Made by a program: the position numbers and the translations under genes. The notes beneath the pieces are model-generated. The model was not told the DNA's origin, searched no databases, and was given only the letters and a program-made list of their open reading frames with translations. A DNA stretch of 64,000 nucleotides, taken from assembly GCF_014205675.1 (NCBI RefSeq), contig NZ_JACIIX010000002.1, forward strand, positions 141,970 to 205,969. The letters run 5' to 3'. This DNA comes from Novispirillum itersonii. Lineage in GTDB: Bacteria; Pseudomonadota; Alphaproteobacteria; Rhodospirillales; Rhodospirillaceae. Each line of letters opens with the position of its first letter. Positions within the stretch are counted from its first letter, which is position 1. Below are positions 45,685-55,775 of this stretch, piece by piece.

Positions 45685-46257
45685 ATGAACGATATCCTGA
45701 AGAGGGGCCGTCCCCGCCCGCTGACGGGGGATGGCGGTACAGAACAGACTGTTGATGTATCCCTGTCCGACCTGCTGGGGCCGGACCCCGATGTGCCGGT
45801 GCCGCCGCCGACCACGGTGGCGCAGGTGCGGGTTGCCATGCGTGAGGTGGCGGCGGTGATCCTTCAGGCCCGCCGGGCCCTGAATGCCGACCGTATGCCG
45901 AATCTGCACGAGATGGATCAGGTGGTGCGCCGGGCCTGCCGGATTGCGCAGGATCTGCCGGTGGAATACCGGCACGAGGCCGCCAATGATCTGGAAACGG
46001 TCCTGTATGATCTGGATGTGCTGACAGTGGATCTGACCACCCGGTTCGGCGGGCTGGCCCTGCGCCCGGAGGCGTCGGATGCCTGCGCCCCGCCGGAGGT
46101 GCCTTTGGCCGACGATGGCCTGCTGGAAGCCTTTTCAGCCCCGGATCCGGCGTTACTGCTGCCGGTGACGGATGGCGGGGAGGGCCCGCCGCGCAGCACC
46201 GACCCCTACCGGCGGCAGCCCCTGCGCCGTCCGCCGGTGACCAGCGACGAGGTTTAA
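45685..46257 (+). CDS. Hypothetical protein in the flagellar cluster
   Basis: A 190-residue protein that I do not recognise. No signal peptide or membrane segment is visible. The middle (about 45-115) looks helical and includes TTVAQVRVAMREVAAVILQARRAL and HEAANDLETVLYDLDVLTVDL. The N- and C-terminal parts are proline-rich and acidic, probably disordered. GGAG lies about 10 bases before the ATG. It sits 142 bases after the FlhB-tail gene and 135 bases before fliO in the same direction, so a role in flagellar assembly is plausible but unproved. Codon composition matches neighbours. Confidence 0.6.
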   Translation: MNDILKRGRPRPLTGDGGTEQTVDVSLSDLLGPDPDVPVPPPTTVAQVRVAMREVAAVILQARRALNADRMPNLHEMDQVVRRACRIAQDLPVEYRHEAANDLETVLYDLDVLTVDLTTRFGGLALRPEASDACAPPEVPLADDGLLEAFSAPDPALLLPVTDGGEGPPRSTDPYRRQPLRRPPVTSDEV

Positions 46258-46392
46258 GGGCCGGGCCGGAGGCCGCTTTGACCGGTGATCCCCTGACGCG
46301 GTTGTGGCAAGGCTGCCTCGGCGGTTGCGGGGGGCGCGGCAACATGGCAAGTATGCGGGGCATGTCGTCGGGCTGTGGCCGTCAGGGGTTCC

Positions 46393-46767
46393 ATGGAATT
46401 TGATACCTACATCCGCCTGTTTCTGTCGCTGTCGCTGGTTCTGGGGCTGATCTTCGGCACCGCTGCCCTGCTGCGGAAGCTCGGTGGCCGCCTGCTGACG
46501 GCACGCGGGCCACGGGGGGCGGCCCCCCGCCTGTCGGTACAGGAGGTCCTGCAACTGGATCCGCGCCGCAAGCTGCTGCTGGTCCGGCAGGATGATCAGG
46601 AACACCTGCTGCTGCTGGGCGGGGCGCACGATATCGTGGTTCATTCCGGCCGCCCGGTGCCGCGTTTTACTTTGCCGCCGGAGGATCAGGCACCGCCGGT
46701 GCGGATGGCTGATGCTCCGTCCGCCCCTTCTTCCGCTTCTCAGCCCGCGTCCGGAGCGACTGTCTGA
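46393..46767 (+). CDS. fliO: Flagellar biosynthesis protein FliO
   Basis: A 124-residue FliO-like protein, a factor for assembly of the FliP ring. One membrane helix (LFLSLSLVLGLIFGTAALLRKL) is followed by a cytoplasmic domain with LSVQEVLQLDPRRKLLLVRQDDQEHLLLLGG, the typical FliO core, and a Pro/Ala/Ser tail. The frame is open from a GTG at 46375, but the ATG at 46393 (MEFDTYIRLF) is preferred. Its stop overlaps the fliP start (TGATG). Confidence 0.85.
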   Translation: MEFDTYIRLFLSLSLVLGLIFGTAALLRKLGGRLLTARGPRGAAPRLSVQEVLQLDPRRKLLLVRQDDQEHLLLLGGAHDIVVHSGRPVPRFTLPPEDQAPPVRMADAPSAPSSASQPASGATV

Positions 46768-47528
46768 TGATCCGCACTCTGAGCCGCCGCCTGCTCCCCG
46801 CCGCCAGTCTGGCCAGCCTGTTTCTGCTGACGGCCTCGGCGGCCTCGGCGCAGCAGTTTTCCCTTGATCTCGGGCCGGGCGGCAGCGGGTCCACCACCTC
46901 GACCATCATTCAGCTGATCGTGCTGATGACGGTGCTGACGCTGGCACCGTCGTTCATTCTGATGGTCACCAGCTTCACCCGGCTGCTGATCGTGTTCTCG
47001 GTGCTGCGCAATGCGCTGGGCACCGGCACCACCCCGCCCAATCAGGTGGTGGTCAGTCTGGCGCTGTTCATGACCATCTTCATCATGCAGCCGACCATGG
47101 AAGCGTCGTGGAAGCAGGGGGTTGAGCCGCTGATCAACGAGCAGATCGGCGAAATGGAGGCCTTTGAGCGGGCGATGATGCCGTTCCGCATGTTCATGCT
47201 GGAACATACCCGCCCGAAGGATCTGCAACTGTTCATGGATATGGCCAAGCTGCCGGCGGTGGATGCCCCGGAGGAAACGCCGCTGCGGGCCCTGATTCCG
47301 GCCTTCATGATTTCCGAACTGCTGCGGGCCTTTGAGATCGGCTTCCTGATCTATCTGCCGTTCATCATCATCGACATGACCATCGCCAGCGTGCTGATGA
47401 GCATGGGGATGATGATGTTACCACCAATGATGCTGGCCTTGCCGTTCAAGCTGATTTTCTTTGTGCTGGTGGATGGCTGGCACCTGCTGGTCGGCTCGCT
47501 GGTGCAGAGTTACGGCATCATCCAGTAG
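46767..47528 (+). CDS. fliP: Flagellar export protein FliP
   Basis: A 253-residue membrane protein that forms the core of the export gate. A cleavable signal peptide (to about SAASAQ) precedes LIVLMTVLTLAPSFILMVTSFTRLLIVFSVLRNALG. The C-terminal ALIPAFMISELLRAFEIGFLIYLPFIIIDM is a strong family signature. Translation is probably coupled to fliO. Its last 11 bases overlap the end of the convergent DUF4442 gene. Confidence 0.97.
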   Translation: MIRTLSRRLLPAASLASLFLLTASAASAQQFSLDLGPGGSGSTTSTIIQLIVLMTVLTLAPSFILMVTSFTRLLIVFSVLRNALGTGTTPPNQVVVSLALFMTIFIMQPTMEASWKQGVEPLINEQIGEMEAFERAMMPFRMFMLEHTRPKDLQLFMDMAKLPAVDAPEETPLRALIPAFMISELLRAFEIGFLIYLPFIIIDMTIASVLMSMGMMMLPPMMLALPFKLIFFVLVDGWHLLVGSLVQSYGIIQ

Positions 47529-48000
47529 CGGCGGCGGCGTTTCCGTCAGCCAGCGGCACCCGCCGCCGGATATAAACCGTGTTGAGCACCCGCGCCACCA
47601 CGGTTCCGGCGGCGTCGGTGATGTCGATCTCAAAGGGGCGGATCAGCTTATCCTCCCGCGACAGATGGTCCCGCGCTTCGGCCAGAAGGCTGTCGGTCAG
47701 GGTGAAGCGGGCACGGACCACGCCGCGCCCGGGGGCAAGGTAGTCAATCGACGCGTTCTTGGTCCAGACCATATAGTCCCGTTCTCCCAGCACTTTCAGC
47801 AGCATCAGGCCGTACCACGGGTCGGTCATCGAAAACAGGCTGCCGCCGTAATGGGCACCGTTGATGTTGCGGTTGAACCAGCGCAGGGTCAGGCTGACCT
47901 CCACCTGCCGGAAGTCACCGCTGATATGATCGGCGCGGATCCCGGCGCACAGCAGCGGCGGCCACAGATTGATCAGACGGCGGAATGTGCTGGCCTTCAT
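47518..48000 (-). CDS. DUF4442 hotdog-fold protein
   Basis: A 160-residue protein of the DUF4442 family, related to hotdog thioesterases. Visible features are LRWFNRNINGAHYGGSLFSMTDP, the hotdog core, and YLAPGRGVVRARFTL. The frame continues upstream as a long antisense ORF through mtnP, but the ATG at 48000 begins the recognisable domain. It overlaps fliP by 11 bases at the 3' end and is divergent from mtnP. Substrate unknown; an acyl-CoA or acyl-carrier thioester is typical. Confidence 0.8.
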   Translation of the reverse strand: MKASTFRRLINLWPPLLCAGIRADHISGDFRQVEVSLTLRWFNRNINGAHYGGSLFSMTDPWYGLMLLKVLGERDYMVWTKNASIDYLAPGRGVVRARFTLTDSLLAEARDHLSREDKLIRPFEIDITDAAGTVVARVLNTVYIRRRVPLADGNAAAATG

Positions 48001-48144
48001 CGGATTTTCCGTAAAAGTAAAAAGGGTGACGTTTGCGTCATAGGGTGCCAGAGGCGGCGGTCTGGGGCAATCCTCTCCTTGATCCGCCGGGTGTCCTCCC
48101 GTATTGATCGGGCAGATCATTGACCTTCCGGCGGAGAGAACGGC

Positions 48145-49032
48145 ATGGCGGACGGGCACGCGACCCCGGTTCTGGGGATTATCGGCGGCAGCGGCATCTA
48201 TGGCATTGATGGCCTGACCAACACCGAATGGCGGACGGTGGAAAGCCCGTTCGGCGCGCCGTCGGATCAGCTGCTGTTCGGCGAACTGGACGGCCAGACG
48301 CTGGTGTTCCTGCCGCGCCATGGCCGGGGCCACCGCATTCCGCCGAGTGAACTGAACTACCGTGCCAACATTGATGCCCTGAAGCGGGCCGGGGTCACCG
48401 AAATCCTGTCGGTGTCGGCGGTGGGGTCGCTGAAGGAAGAGCTGCCGCCGGGCACTTTCGTGATCGTCGATCAGTTTATCGACCGCACATTTGCCCGCAG
48501 CAAAAGCTTTTTCACCACCGGCTGCGTCGCCCATGTGGCACTGGGCCACCCGGTGTGTTCCCGTCTGGGGGATGCCTGTGAGGCGGCGCTGAAGGAGCTG
48601 GCGATTCCGTATCAGCGCGGCGGCACCTATCTGGTGATGGAAGGGCCGCAGTTCTCGACGCAGGCGGAAAGCAAGCTGTACCGCTCGTGGGGCTGTGATG
48701 TGATCGGCATGACCAATATGCCGGAAGCCAAACTCGCCCGCGAGGCGGAGATGTGCTACGCCACCGTCGCCATGGTCACCGATTATGACTGCTGGCACCC
48801 GGATCATGACCACGTCACCGTCGATGCGGTGATCAAGGTGCTGCTGGAGAATGCCGACAAGGGGCGGGCGCTGGTCAAGGCGGTGGCCCCGAAGGTCCGC
48901 GACCGGGCGGCCCCCTGTGAAAAGGGCTGCCACACCGCGCTGGAGCACGCCATCATCACCGCCCCGGAGGCCCGGGATCCCGAGGTTCTGGCCCGTCTGC
49001 GCGCTGTCGCGGGCCGGGTTCTGGGGGGCTGA
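48145..49032 (+). CDS. mtnP: S-methyl-5'-thioadenosine phosphorylase
   Basis: A 295-residue trimeric phosphorylase that cleaves methylthioadenosine to adenine and methylthioribose 1-phosphate. [14 protein letters not shown] opens the protein. [22 protein letters not shown] is the phosphate and ribose site. [13 protein letters not shown] and [17 protein letters not shown] complete the family pattern. GGCGGAG lies upstream of the ATG. It is five bases before mtnA. Apt, 9.7 kb away, could reclaim the adenine. Confidence 0.96.
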   Translation: MADGHATPVLGIIGGSGIYGIDGLTNTEWRTVESPFGAPSDQLLFGELDGQTLVFLPRHGRGHRIPPSELNYRANIDALKRAGVTEILSVSAVGSLKEELPPGTFVIVDQFIDRTFARSKSFFTTGCVAHVALGHPVCSRLGDACEAALKELAIPYQRGGTYLVMEGPQFSTQAESKLYRSWGCDVIGMTNMPEAKLAREAEMCYATVAMVTDYDCWHPDHDHVTVDAVIKVLLENADKGRALVKAVAPKVRDRAAPCEKGCHTALEHAIITAPEARDPEVLARLRAVAGRVLGG

Positions 49033-49037
49033 CGGCG

Positions 49038-50138
49038 ATGAAGGTGAACGGCACCCCGACCCGCACGATCTGGCTGGCCGCCGATGGGGCCTCGGTCTGC
49101 ATCATCGATCAGACCAGACTGCCGCATGCGTTTGAGGTGATCACCCTGTCAAGCTGGCAGCAGGCGGCAACGGCGATCAAAGAGATGTGGGTCCGTGGCG
49201 CGCCGCTGATCGGGGCGACGGCGGCCTATGGTCTGGCGCTGGCGATGCAGACCGATGCTTCCGATTCCGGGCTGGAGCTGGCGGCGGCGGTGCTGCGCGG
49301 CACCCGGCCGACGGCGGTCAACCTGATGTGGGCGCTGGACCGCATGCTGGCGGTGCTGCGGCCGCTGCCGCAGGCACAGCGGCGGGCGGCGGCCTATGCC
49401 GAGGCGGCGGCGTTGTGCGATGAAGACGTGGCGATGAATTATGCCATCGGCGGCCACGGGCTGGAGGTGTTCCGCACGTTGTGGGACCAGCGGCGGGCGG
49501 CAGGGGCGGAGCGCCTGAACGTGCTGACCCACTGCAATGCCGGGTGGCTGGCGACCGTGGACTGGGGCACCGCTCTGGCACCGATCTACCGGTTCCATGA
49601 TCTGGGGCTGCCGGTTCATGTCTGGGTGGATGAGACCCGGCCGCGCAATCAGGGGGCCAGCCTGACGGCGTGGGAACTGAACAGCCACGGCGTGCCGCAT
49701 ACGGTGATCCCCGATAACGTCGGCGGCCACCTGATGCAGCATGGCATGGTTGATGTCTGTATCGTCGGTACCGACCGTACCACCCGGCAAGGGGATGTCT
49801 GCAATAAGATCGGCACCTATCTGAAGGCGCTGGCGGCCCATGACACCGGGGTGCCGTTCTACGTGGCGCTGCCCGGCCCGACCATCGACTGGGCGCTGGC
49901 CGACGGGGTGGCGGAGATCCCCATCGAGGAACGTTCGGCGCTGGAGGTGACGCAGATGACCGGCCGCACCGCCGATGGCCGGGTGGAAACCGTGACCATC
50001 ACCCCCGCTGGCAGCCCGGCGGGCAACTGGGGTTTTGATGTCACTCCGGCCCGTCTGGTGACCGGACTGATCACCGAACGCGGCGTCTGTCCGGCCAGCG
50101 AGGCCGGGCTGCGGGGCCTGTATCCTGAAGGTGTGTAA
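49038..50138 (+). CDS. mtnA: S-methyl-5-thioribose-1-phosphate isomerase
   Basis: A 366-residue isomerase related to eIF2B subunits. It converts methylthioribose 1-phosphate to methylthioribulose 1-phosphate. The catalytic cysteine is in [11 protein letters not shown] and the catalytic aspartate in [19 protein letters not shown]. The N-terminal [32 protein letters not shown] is typical. Its stop overlaps the start of the aldolase gene. Confidence 0.96.
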   Translation: MKVNGTPTRTIWLAADGASVCIIDQTRLPHAFEVITLSSWQQAATAIKEMWVRGAPLIGATAAYGLALAMQTDASDSGLELAAAVLRGTRPTAVNLMWALDRMLAVLRPLPQAQRRAAAYAEAAALCDEDVAMNYAIGGHGLEVFRTLWDQRRAAGAERLNVLTHCNAGWLATVDWGTALAPIYRFHDLGLPVHVWVDETRPRNQGASLTAWELNSHGVPHTVIPDNVGGHLMQHGMVDVCIVGTDRTTRQGDVCNKIGTYLKALAAHDTGVPFYVALPGPTIDWALADGVAEIPIEERSALEVTQMTGRTADGRVETVTITPAGSPAGNWGFDVTPARLVTGLITERGVCPASEAGLRGLYPEGV

Positions 50139-50788
50139 TGGAAAATGAAGCGCATCTGCGGGCGGAGGTTATCAAGACCGCCCGCTCCCTGACCGATCTC
50201 GGCCTGAACAAGGGCACCGCCGGAAATGTCTCCGTGCGCTGTGACGACGGCTTTCTGGTGACGCCGTCTGGCATGCCGGCGGCGGCACTGGCCCCGCAGG
50301 ATATTGTCTGGATCGGGTTTGATGGCCGGGTGGAAGGCACCCGGGCGCCATCGTCGGAATGGCGGTTCCACCACGATCTTCTGATCGGGCGGGATGATCT
50401 GGGGGCGGTGATTCACACCCATGCGCCGTTCTGTACCACGCTGGCGGTGATGGGGCGGGGGATCCCGGCTTTCCATTATATGATCGCGGTGGCGGGCGGC
50501 AGTGACATCCGCTGCGCCCCCTATGCCACCTTCGGCACCCCGGAGCTGTCGGCCGGGGCGGTGGAGGCCATGCACGGCCGCAAGGCCTGTCTGCTGGGGC
50601 AGCATGGGATGATTGCCGCCGGAGAGACGCTGACCAAAGCCCTGAAGCTGACGGTGGAGGTGGAGGAACTGGCGCAGGTCTACTGGCAGGCCTTGCAGAT
50701 CGGGGAGCCGCCGGTGCTGCCGGAGGAGGAAATGCAGCGGGTTCTGGAGAAGTTTAAGACATATGGGACAGTCCAGCCTGCCCGGTAA
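50138..50788 (+). CDS. ald2: Class II aldolase, probable methylthioribulose-1-phosphate aldolase
   Basis: A 216-residue class II (zinc) aldolase of the FucA type. Glu74, His93, His95 and His156 correspond to Glu73, His92, His94 and His155 of E. coli fuculose-phosphate aldolase; the phosphate-binding GTAGNVS and TPSG are intact. The mtnP-mtnA-aldolase order matches the R. rubrum DHAP shunt, where Ald2 cleaves methylthioribulose 1-phosphate to DHAP and methylthioacetaldehyde. MtnBCD of the universal methionine salvage pathway are not in the window. The exact substrate (methylthio- versus 5-deoxyribulose 1-phosphate) is inferred from context. Confidence 0.85.
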   Translation: MENEAHLRAEVIKTARSLTDLGLNKGTAGNVSVRCDDGFLVTPSGMPAAALAPQDIVWIGFDGRVEGTRAPSSEWRFHHDLLIGRDDLGAVIHTHAPFCTTLAVMGRGIPAFHYMIAVAGGSDIRCAPYATFGTPELSAGAVEAMHGRKACLLGQHGMIAAGETLTKALKLTVEVEELAQVYWQALQIGEPPVLPEEEMQRVLEKFKTYGTVQPAR

Positions 50789-50813
50789 AGGGTGCCTTTA
50801 TTATTTTCATTTA

Positions 50814-50827
50814 TGCATAATTATGCA
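50814..50827. repeat. Perfect 14-bp palindrome in an AT-rich spacer
   Basis: TGCATAATTATGCA lies in a strikingly AT-rich spacer (about 50798-50960) between the aldolase and the first chemoreceptor. Function is unknown; it could be an operator for the receptor gene. Confidence 0.6.
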
Positions 50828-51040
50828 GAATCCATTTTTATTTTAAGTAATTATTTTTTTGCAAAATGAGAAAATCTAGAGTTTTAACCCTCGTGGGGCC
50901 TTGATTCTCATTGTATGAGTACTTCTGTACTATTGAAAAAATACATATGCCTTGGCACGGTATTTCCACTAATGGTGTCAGGGCTGGCTGCGTCGGGGCA
51001 GGCGGTGACATCCCGTGATTGGGCACTCTGGGGGTAAGTC

Positions 51041-52726
51041 ATGTCATTCACCAATCTCCGTATCCGGACAAAAATCTTATCGGTATTGATCGTTCTGGGC
51101 GTGATTGCCTTGGGTCTTGTGGCTCTTCTGGTGCAGGCCTTGAGGGAAGAGAATGCGATTTTCCGGCAGGTCATCGATGGGGAGATTGGTGAGCAGCTGT
51201 CGTTGACCCTGATGAACGCGCGCCTGTTGAGCCTCGGCGTCGTAACCTATCGTAGTATCGCGGAAACGGATGATGCCAAGCTGGCCGCAATCGCGAAAGA
51301 CTTTGATCGGGAAAAAGACAATTTTCTTAATGCGTTAAATGATTATAAGTACGCCGCCCCTGACGAGGTTCAGAAAGCCCGTCAATTGGAGGAGGGTTAC
51401 GGCAAGGTGCTGAAAGCTGCCCGGGATGTTTATGCGTTTGCCAGCAAGAACCAGAATATTGAAGCCAATGATATGGCATCGACGCAGTTCACCCCGGCAA
51501 TGGAAGATTATCGTAAACAGCTGGTCGGGCTCCGGGAGCAGTCTGCCGACAATGTGAAGACCACTCTGGCAGAAGTTGAGCAGAAGATTTCCGGACGGAT
51601 CACCCTGTCATCCGTTGTTGCGGGAGTGGGTGTGCTCGCGTCCGTCCTTGGTGGGCTCGTGATTGCAACCCGCTTTGTTTCTCGGCCTCTGGGGGCGCTT
51701 GGGAATGCAATGGACCGTCTTGCCGCTAACGATCTGGATGTACGGATTGAAGGGCTGGAGCGTCAGGACGAAGTCGGCGCTATGGCCCGCAGTGTCGAGG
51801 TGTTCAAGGCCAACGCCATCCGCACCCGGGAGATGGAGGCGGAGCAGGCGGCAGCGGCGCAGCGTGCCGAAGAGGATAAGCGCCGGATGATGCAGGCGAT
51901 GGCCGACTCCTTTGAAACCAAGGTCAAGGGCGTGGTGCAGTCGGTTTCGGCGGCGGCAACCCAGATGCAGTCGAATGCCCAGTCGATGACCTCGGTCTCC
52001 GATGAGGCCAGCCGTCAGGGGGTGGATGCCTCTTCCGCCGCCGGTCAGGCCACCGCCAACGTGCAGACGGTGGCAGCGGCCTCGGAAGAGCTGTCGTCCT
52101 CCATCCTCGAAATTTCCCGTCAGGTGACGCAGGCGACGGATATCACCGGTCGGGCGGTCGAGCAGGCCGAAAAAACCGGTCATGTGGTGCAGGGCCTGTC
52201 GGGGGCGGTACAGAAGATCGGCGATGTGGTCGGCCTGATTTCCGATATCGCCAGCCAGACCAACCTGCTGGCGCTGAATGCCACCATCGAGGCGGCGCGG
52301 GCCGGGGATCTCGGCAAGGGCTTTGCCGTGGTGGCGAATGAGGTCAAAAGCCTTGCCACCCAGACTGCCCGCGCCACCAGCGAAATCACCACCCAGATCG
52401 GCATGGTGCAGTCGGCAACGCGGGAGGCGGTGGATGCGCTGGGCGATATCAGCAGCACCATCGTGCAGATGAACGAGATCTCCACCACCATCGCCAGTGC
52501 GGTGGAGGAACAGGGGGCGGCAACGCAGGAAATTGCCCGCAATGCCGAACAGGCGGCCACCGGAACCGAGCAGGTGACCACCAGCGTCAATGCCATCGCC
52601 CGTACCTCGCGGGAGGCCAACGAGATCGCCTCGCAGGTTCTCGATGCCTCGGCGGAACTGGCCCGGCAGTCGGCCTATCTGAGCAGCGAGGTCGATACCT
52701 TTATCGCCGAGATCCGCGCCGGATAA
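51041..52726 (+). CDS. Methyl-accepting chemotaxis protein 1
   Basis: A 561-residue transmembrane chemoreceptor. The membrane helices are at about 11-33 and 186-208, flanking a helical periplasmic sensor rich in acidic and basic residues. HAMP follows (about 209-262, with [17 protein letters not shown]). The signalling hairpin tip carries [20 protein letters not shown]. The C-terminus is [11 protein letters not shown] with no NWETF-type CheR tether. The signalling half is nearly identical to receptor 2, while the sensor differs. A terminator follows. Confidence 0.95.
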   Translation: MSFTNLRIRTKILSVLIVLGVIALGLVALLVQALREENAIFRQVIDGEIGEQLSLTLMNARLLSLGVVTYRSIAETDDAKLAAIAKDFDREKDNFLNALNDYKYAAPDEVQKARQLEEGYGKVLKAARDVYAFASKNQNIEANDMASTQFTPAMEDYRKQLVGLREQSADNVKTTLAEVEQKISGRITLSSVVAGVGVLASVLGGLVIATRFVSRPLGALGNAMDRLAANDLDVRIEGLERQDEVGAMARSVEVFKANAIRTREMEAEQAAAAQRAEEDKRRMMQAMADSFETKVKGVVQSVSAAATQMQSNAQSMTSVSDEASRQGVDASSAAGQATANVQTVAAASEELSSSILEISRQVTQATDITGRAVEQAEKTGHVVQGLSGAVQKIGDVVGLISDIASQTNLLALNATIEAARAGDLGKGFAVVANEVKSLATQTARATSEITTQIGMVQSATREAVDALGDISSTIVQMNEISTTIASAVEEQGAATQEIARNAEQAATGTEQVTTSVNAIARTSREANEIASQVLDASAELARQSAYLSSEVDTFIAEIRAG

Positions 52727-52767
52727 CTGTTTTCGCAAAGTGTTTCGCATCCTGCGTCTCTCAATCA

Positions 52768-52799
52768 GCCCTGCCGGAAGATCTCCGGCAGGGCTTTTT
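52768..52799 (+). terminator. Terminator after chemoreceptor 1
   Basis: GCCCTGCCGGA (52768-52778) pairs with TCCGGCAGGGC (52784-52794), followed by TTTTT (52795-52799). A textbook intrinsic terminator; each receptor is therefore probably a separate transcript. Confidence 0.9.
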
Positions 52800-53013
52800 G
52801 CATTCTGCGATGCAGATGGCCTCTCTTTATTGTAGAAGCGATAAAATCAATACTATTCAAGACATAAGATATTTGTATGCGGTGAATAATACGCACTATT
52901 GAGCGGATTGGATGACAGGATCACAGTAAATTCTCAAGGAGGCGCCCCCAGCAGAGGAAACCGGCGCCACGGTGCGTTCGCACCGGCTACAGACCAGTCG
53001 GAAGGGCAGGATC

Positions 53014-54699
53014 ATGTCATTCACCAATCTCCGCATCAGCGCAAAAATTCTGTCAGTCCTCGCGCTTCTTGGAGTGATTGCCTTCGGGATCGCGCTGTTC
53101 CTGACCTCCCGCATTTCACAGGTGGATGACGATTACGGTGCCCTGATTGCGGGCAACGGCACCGGGCAGGTTGCTGTTGTGCGGGCCAACCGGGCGGTTA
53201 CCCTGCTGGGCCAGCTGACCTACCGTGTGATCGCCGAAACCAGCGAGTCAGAGATGAAGCTGGTGAATGACCAGTTTGAACCGGCCCGTGATCGCTTTGC
53301 CGCCATGATGCAGGACGCAATCCGGACGATGCCGCAGCGGTCGGCGGAACTGAAAGCCCTGCAAGCGGACTACGATCGGGCTTATCGTGCGGCCCGTGAC
53401 GTGGCGGCGCTGGCTCTGCAAAACAGAAATGAGGAAGCGACGAATCTGTCCCGGAATGATTTTGTTCCGCTGATGGAAACCTTGCAGAAGGCGATGGACC
53501 TTAAGGTTGACGAGGTGATCAAGGAAAGCACCGGGGATGCGGCAGCGCTCCGGTCCTCCGTTGGGGCCCTGCACTGGCAGAGTCTGATCATCAGCGCGGT
53601 TGCTATCCTGATGGCTCTTACGGTCGGTTTCCTTGTTGCCAGCCGTTTCATCTCCCGCCCGCTGGGAGGGCTGACCAACATCATGGACCGGCTGGCCAAC
53701 GATGATTTCTCGGTGGCGGTGCAGGGGCTGGAGCGCAAGGACGAGGTCGGAGTGATGGCCCGCAGTGTCGAGGTGCTGAAAAGCAAGGCGATGCGGGCGC
53801 TGGAGCTGGAACGTGAGCAGGAAGTCCTGAAGGCGAAGGCGGAAGACGATAAGCGCCATCTGATGCACGGTCTGGCCGATGCCTTTGAAACCAAGGTGAA
53901 GGGTGTGGTGCAGTCGGTGTCGGCGGCGGCGACGCAGATGCAGTCGAATGCCCGGTCGATGACCTCAGTTTCCGATGAAGCCAACCGTCAGGGGGTGGAT
54001 GCCTCCGCCGCCGCCGGTCAGGCCACCTCCAACGTGCAGACGGTGGCGGCGGCGTCGGAAGAACTGTCGTCCTCGATCCTCGAAATTTCCCGTCAGGTGA
54101 CGCAGGCAACCAGCATCACCGGCCGGGCCGTCGAGCAGGCTGAGAAAACCGGTGGTGTCGTGCAGGGCCTGTCGGGGGCGGTGCAGAAAATCGGCGATGT
54201 GGTCGGCCTGATTTCCGACATTGCCAGCCAGACCAACCTGCTGGCCCTGAATGCCACTATCGAGGCAGCGCGGGCCGGGGATGCCGGGAAAGGGTTCGCG
54301 GTGGTGGCGAATGAAGTGAAAAGCCTTGCCACCCAGACCGCCCGCGCCACCAGTGAGATCACCAGCCAGATCGGTATGGTGCAGGCGGCGACACAGGAAG
54401 CCGTGGGGGCCCTTGGCGATATCAGCAGCACCATTGTGCAGATGAACGAAATTTCCACCACCATCGCCAGCGCGGTGGAGGAACAGGGGGCGGCAACGCA
54501 GGAAATTGCCCGCAATGCCGAACAGGCCGCTACCGGAACCGAGCAGGTCACCAACAGTGTCAATGTGATCGCCCGCACCTCGCGGGAGGCCAACGAGATC
54601 GCCTCGCAGGTTCTGGATGCGTCGGCGGAGCTGGCCCGCCAGTCGGCCTACCTCAGTCAGGAAGTGGATACCTTTATTGCCGAGATCCGGGCGGGTTGA
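53014..54699 (+). CDS. Methyl-accepting chemotaxis protein 2
   Basis: A 561-residue chemoreceptor, a paralogue of receptors 1 and 3. The frame is open from 52972, but AGGA before the ATG at 53014 and the shared start MSFTNLRIS decide it. The sensor region (about 34-185) is unlike receptor 1, whereas the region from [14 protein letters not shown] to the C-terminus is nearly the same. HAMP includes [17 protein letters not shown], and the tip carries [20 protein letters not shown]. Its own promoter region and terminator suggest independent expression. Confidence 0.95.
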   Translation: MSFTNLRISAKILSVLALLGVIAFGIALFLTSRISQVDDDYGALIAGNGTGQVAVVRANRAVTLLGQLTYRVIAETSESEMKLVNDQFEPARDRFAAMMQDAIRTMPQRSAELKALQADYDRAYRAARDVAALALQNRNEEATNLSRNDFVPLMETLQKAMDLKVDEVIKESTGDAAALRSSVGALHWQSLIISAVAILMALTVGFLVASRFISRPLGGLTNIMDRLANDDFSVAVQGLERKDEVGVMARSVEVLKSKAMRALELEREQEVLKAKAEDDKRHLMHGLADAFETKVKGVVQSVSAAATQMQSNARSMTSVSDEANRQGVDASAAAGQATSNVQTVAAASEELSSSILEISRQVTQATSITGRAVEQAEKTGGVVQGLSGAVQKIGDVVGLISDIASQTNLLALNATIEAARAGDAGKGFAVVANEVKSLATQTARATSEITSQIGMVQAATQEAVGALGDISSTIVQMNEISTTIASAVEEQGAATQEIARNAEQAATGTEQVTNSVNVIARTSREANEIASQVLDASAELARQSAYLSQEVDTFIAEIRAG

Positions 54700-54723
54700 C
54701 CGGATCGACCGGTCGGGATGGGC

Positions 54724-54753
54724 AGGGGCCGTTCCCATGGGGCGGCCCCTTTT
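54724..54753 (+). terminator. Terminator after chemoreceptor 2
   Basis: AGGGGCCG (54724-54731) pairs with CGGCCCCT (54743-54750) and runs into TTTT (54750-54753). Confidence 0.8.
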
Positions 54754-54764
54754 GCCGTCAGGCG

Positions 54765-55235
54765 TCAGGCGGGCGGCTGCGCAGCCGCTGGCGGATCTGT
54801 TGCAGGATCAGCCGCAGCCCTACGGCGCGCTCCTGATCCGTATCGTAGGTTGAGACCAGATCCGCATAAGCCTGCGCCTGTAGGGGGGCGACCTGTCCGG
54901 GGGTGGCGTCCTGCTGCTCTGCCTGAAGCAGAAGAGTAATTTCTTCCCCAATGTGGGCCAGCAGGGCCGGATTCAGGGGAAGGATACGGTCCTGCGGCAG
55001 GGGGGGATGGATTTTCCGTCTGACTGTCTGCCATGGTTCCGGTCAATAGCCAGTTGATATCAATACCCAGTTGGGCCAGCCGGGTCAGGACGTCGGCCTT
55101 GGGTGTTGTCTGGCCCCGTTCGTAATTTTCCCAGGACTTCCGGTCTTTCAGGCCGACATGTCTGGCCATTTCTGATGCGCTGAGCCCGGCTTGGTGGCGG
55201 ATTCTCCGCAGGCGGATCTTCAGGCTGTCGGTCAT
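54765..55235 (-). CDS. XRE-family regulator, probably frameshifted at a C7 run
   Basis: The written frame encodes 156 residues. Residues 1-68 form an intact XRE helix-turn-helix (IRHQAGLSASEMARHVGLKDRKSWENYERGQ) ending IDINWLLTG. After a run of seven C on the coding strand (55006-55000) the frame becomes Pro/Gly/Arg-rich and looks like an out-of-frame reading. Removing one C gives a convincing continuation with EEITLLLQAEQD and VGLRLILQQIRQRLRSR that stops at 54758, for about 158 residues. It may be a sequencing error, a true mutation or a phase-variable switch. GGGAG supports the start. It lies between chemoreceptors 2 and 3 on the opposite strand. Confidence 0.75.
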   Translation of the reverse strand: MTDSLKIRLRRIRHQAGLSASEMARHVGLKDRKSWENYERGQTTPKADVLTRLAQLGIDINWLLTGTMADSQTENPSPPAAGPYPSPESGPAGPHWGRNYSSASGRAAGRHPRTGRPPTGAGLCGSGLNLRYGSGARRRAAADPATDPPAAAQPPA

Positions 55236-55775
55236 GGCAGACTCCCTGCCGCAGGGAGTGCCGTATAAATGCGGACTCTATAAATGAGGTTAATCATTCC
55301 CATTTCCAATAGTAATGTGTGGAAAGGGGCGTTTTATTCTCTTTTTTGGGTAGACTGTGGGTAGAAAGTTGTTCATGATCTTGCTCGTTCTAGATCTGGT
55401 CAGGTCCCGAGGGGGGGATTGCTCTGGAAGTCTGGATCAGGGTACCTGAGCGGAGTTGGCCCGGGATAAGGGGGGCTTTCGCGGTTCTGAAAAGCTATCC
55501 CCGTGCCGATCTGCGTCGCGTGGCCATCGGGCGTTAGGTCCTGATGCAGGGCAGCCGACTGGGGAAAGGACCCCGAAGGGTGTCTCCTATTGTTTACCTG
55601 TGGTTGATAATCGTTTGCGTCCGGCGATATGGGTCAGTCCAACTCCGCATCATCTTCCATTGGGGCTGCCCCTTCAAGTCGGTGTTCCGGATCCACTGCG
55701 GACGGTGTTTACAGGACGGACGGGATGGATGCGCGGCCATTGCGCTAAAGGCCGCCAGAAAACAGGGATGGGGAT
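55236..55775. other. 540-base intergenic region before chemoreceptor 3
   Basis: No convincing gene is seen on either strand; the short ORFs here lack ribosome sites and family features. The first 150 bases are AT-rich and probably contain the XRE promoter. A G7 run lies at 55411-55417. The right part presumably holds the receptor 3 promoter, but no sigma-54 or sigma-28 pattern is clear. Confidence 0.6.

Noticed and set aside
47518-48948. 476-residue minus-strand ORF as one protein
   Set aside because: Only the C-terminal 160 residues (from 48000) look like a protein (DUF4442); the rest is antisense to mtnP.
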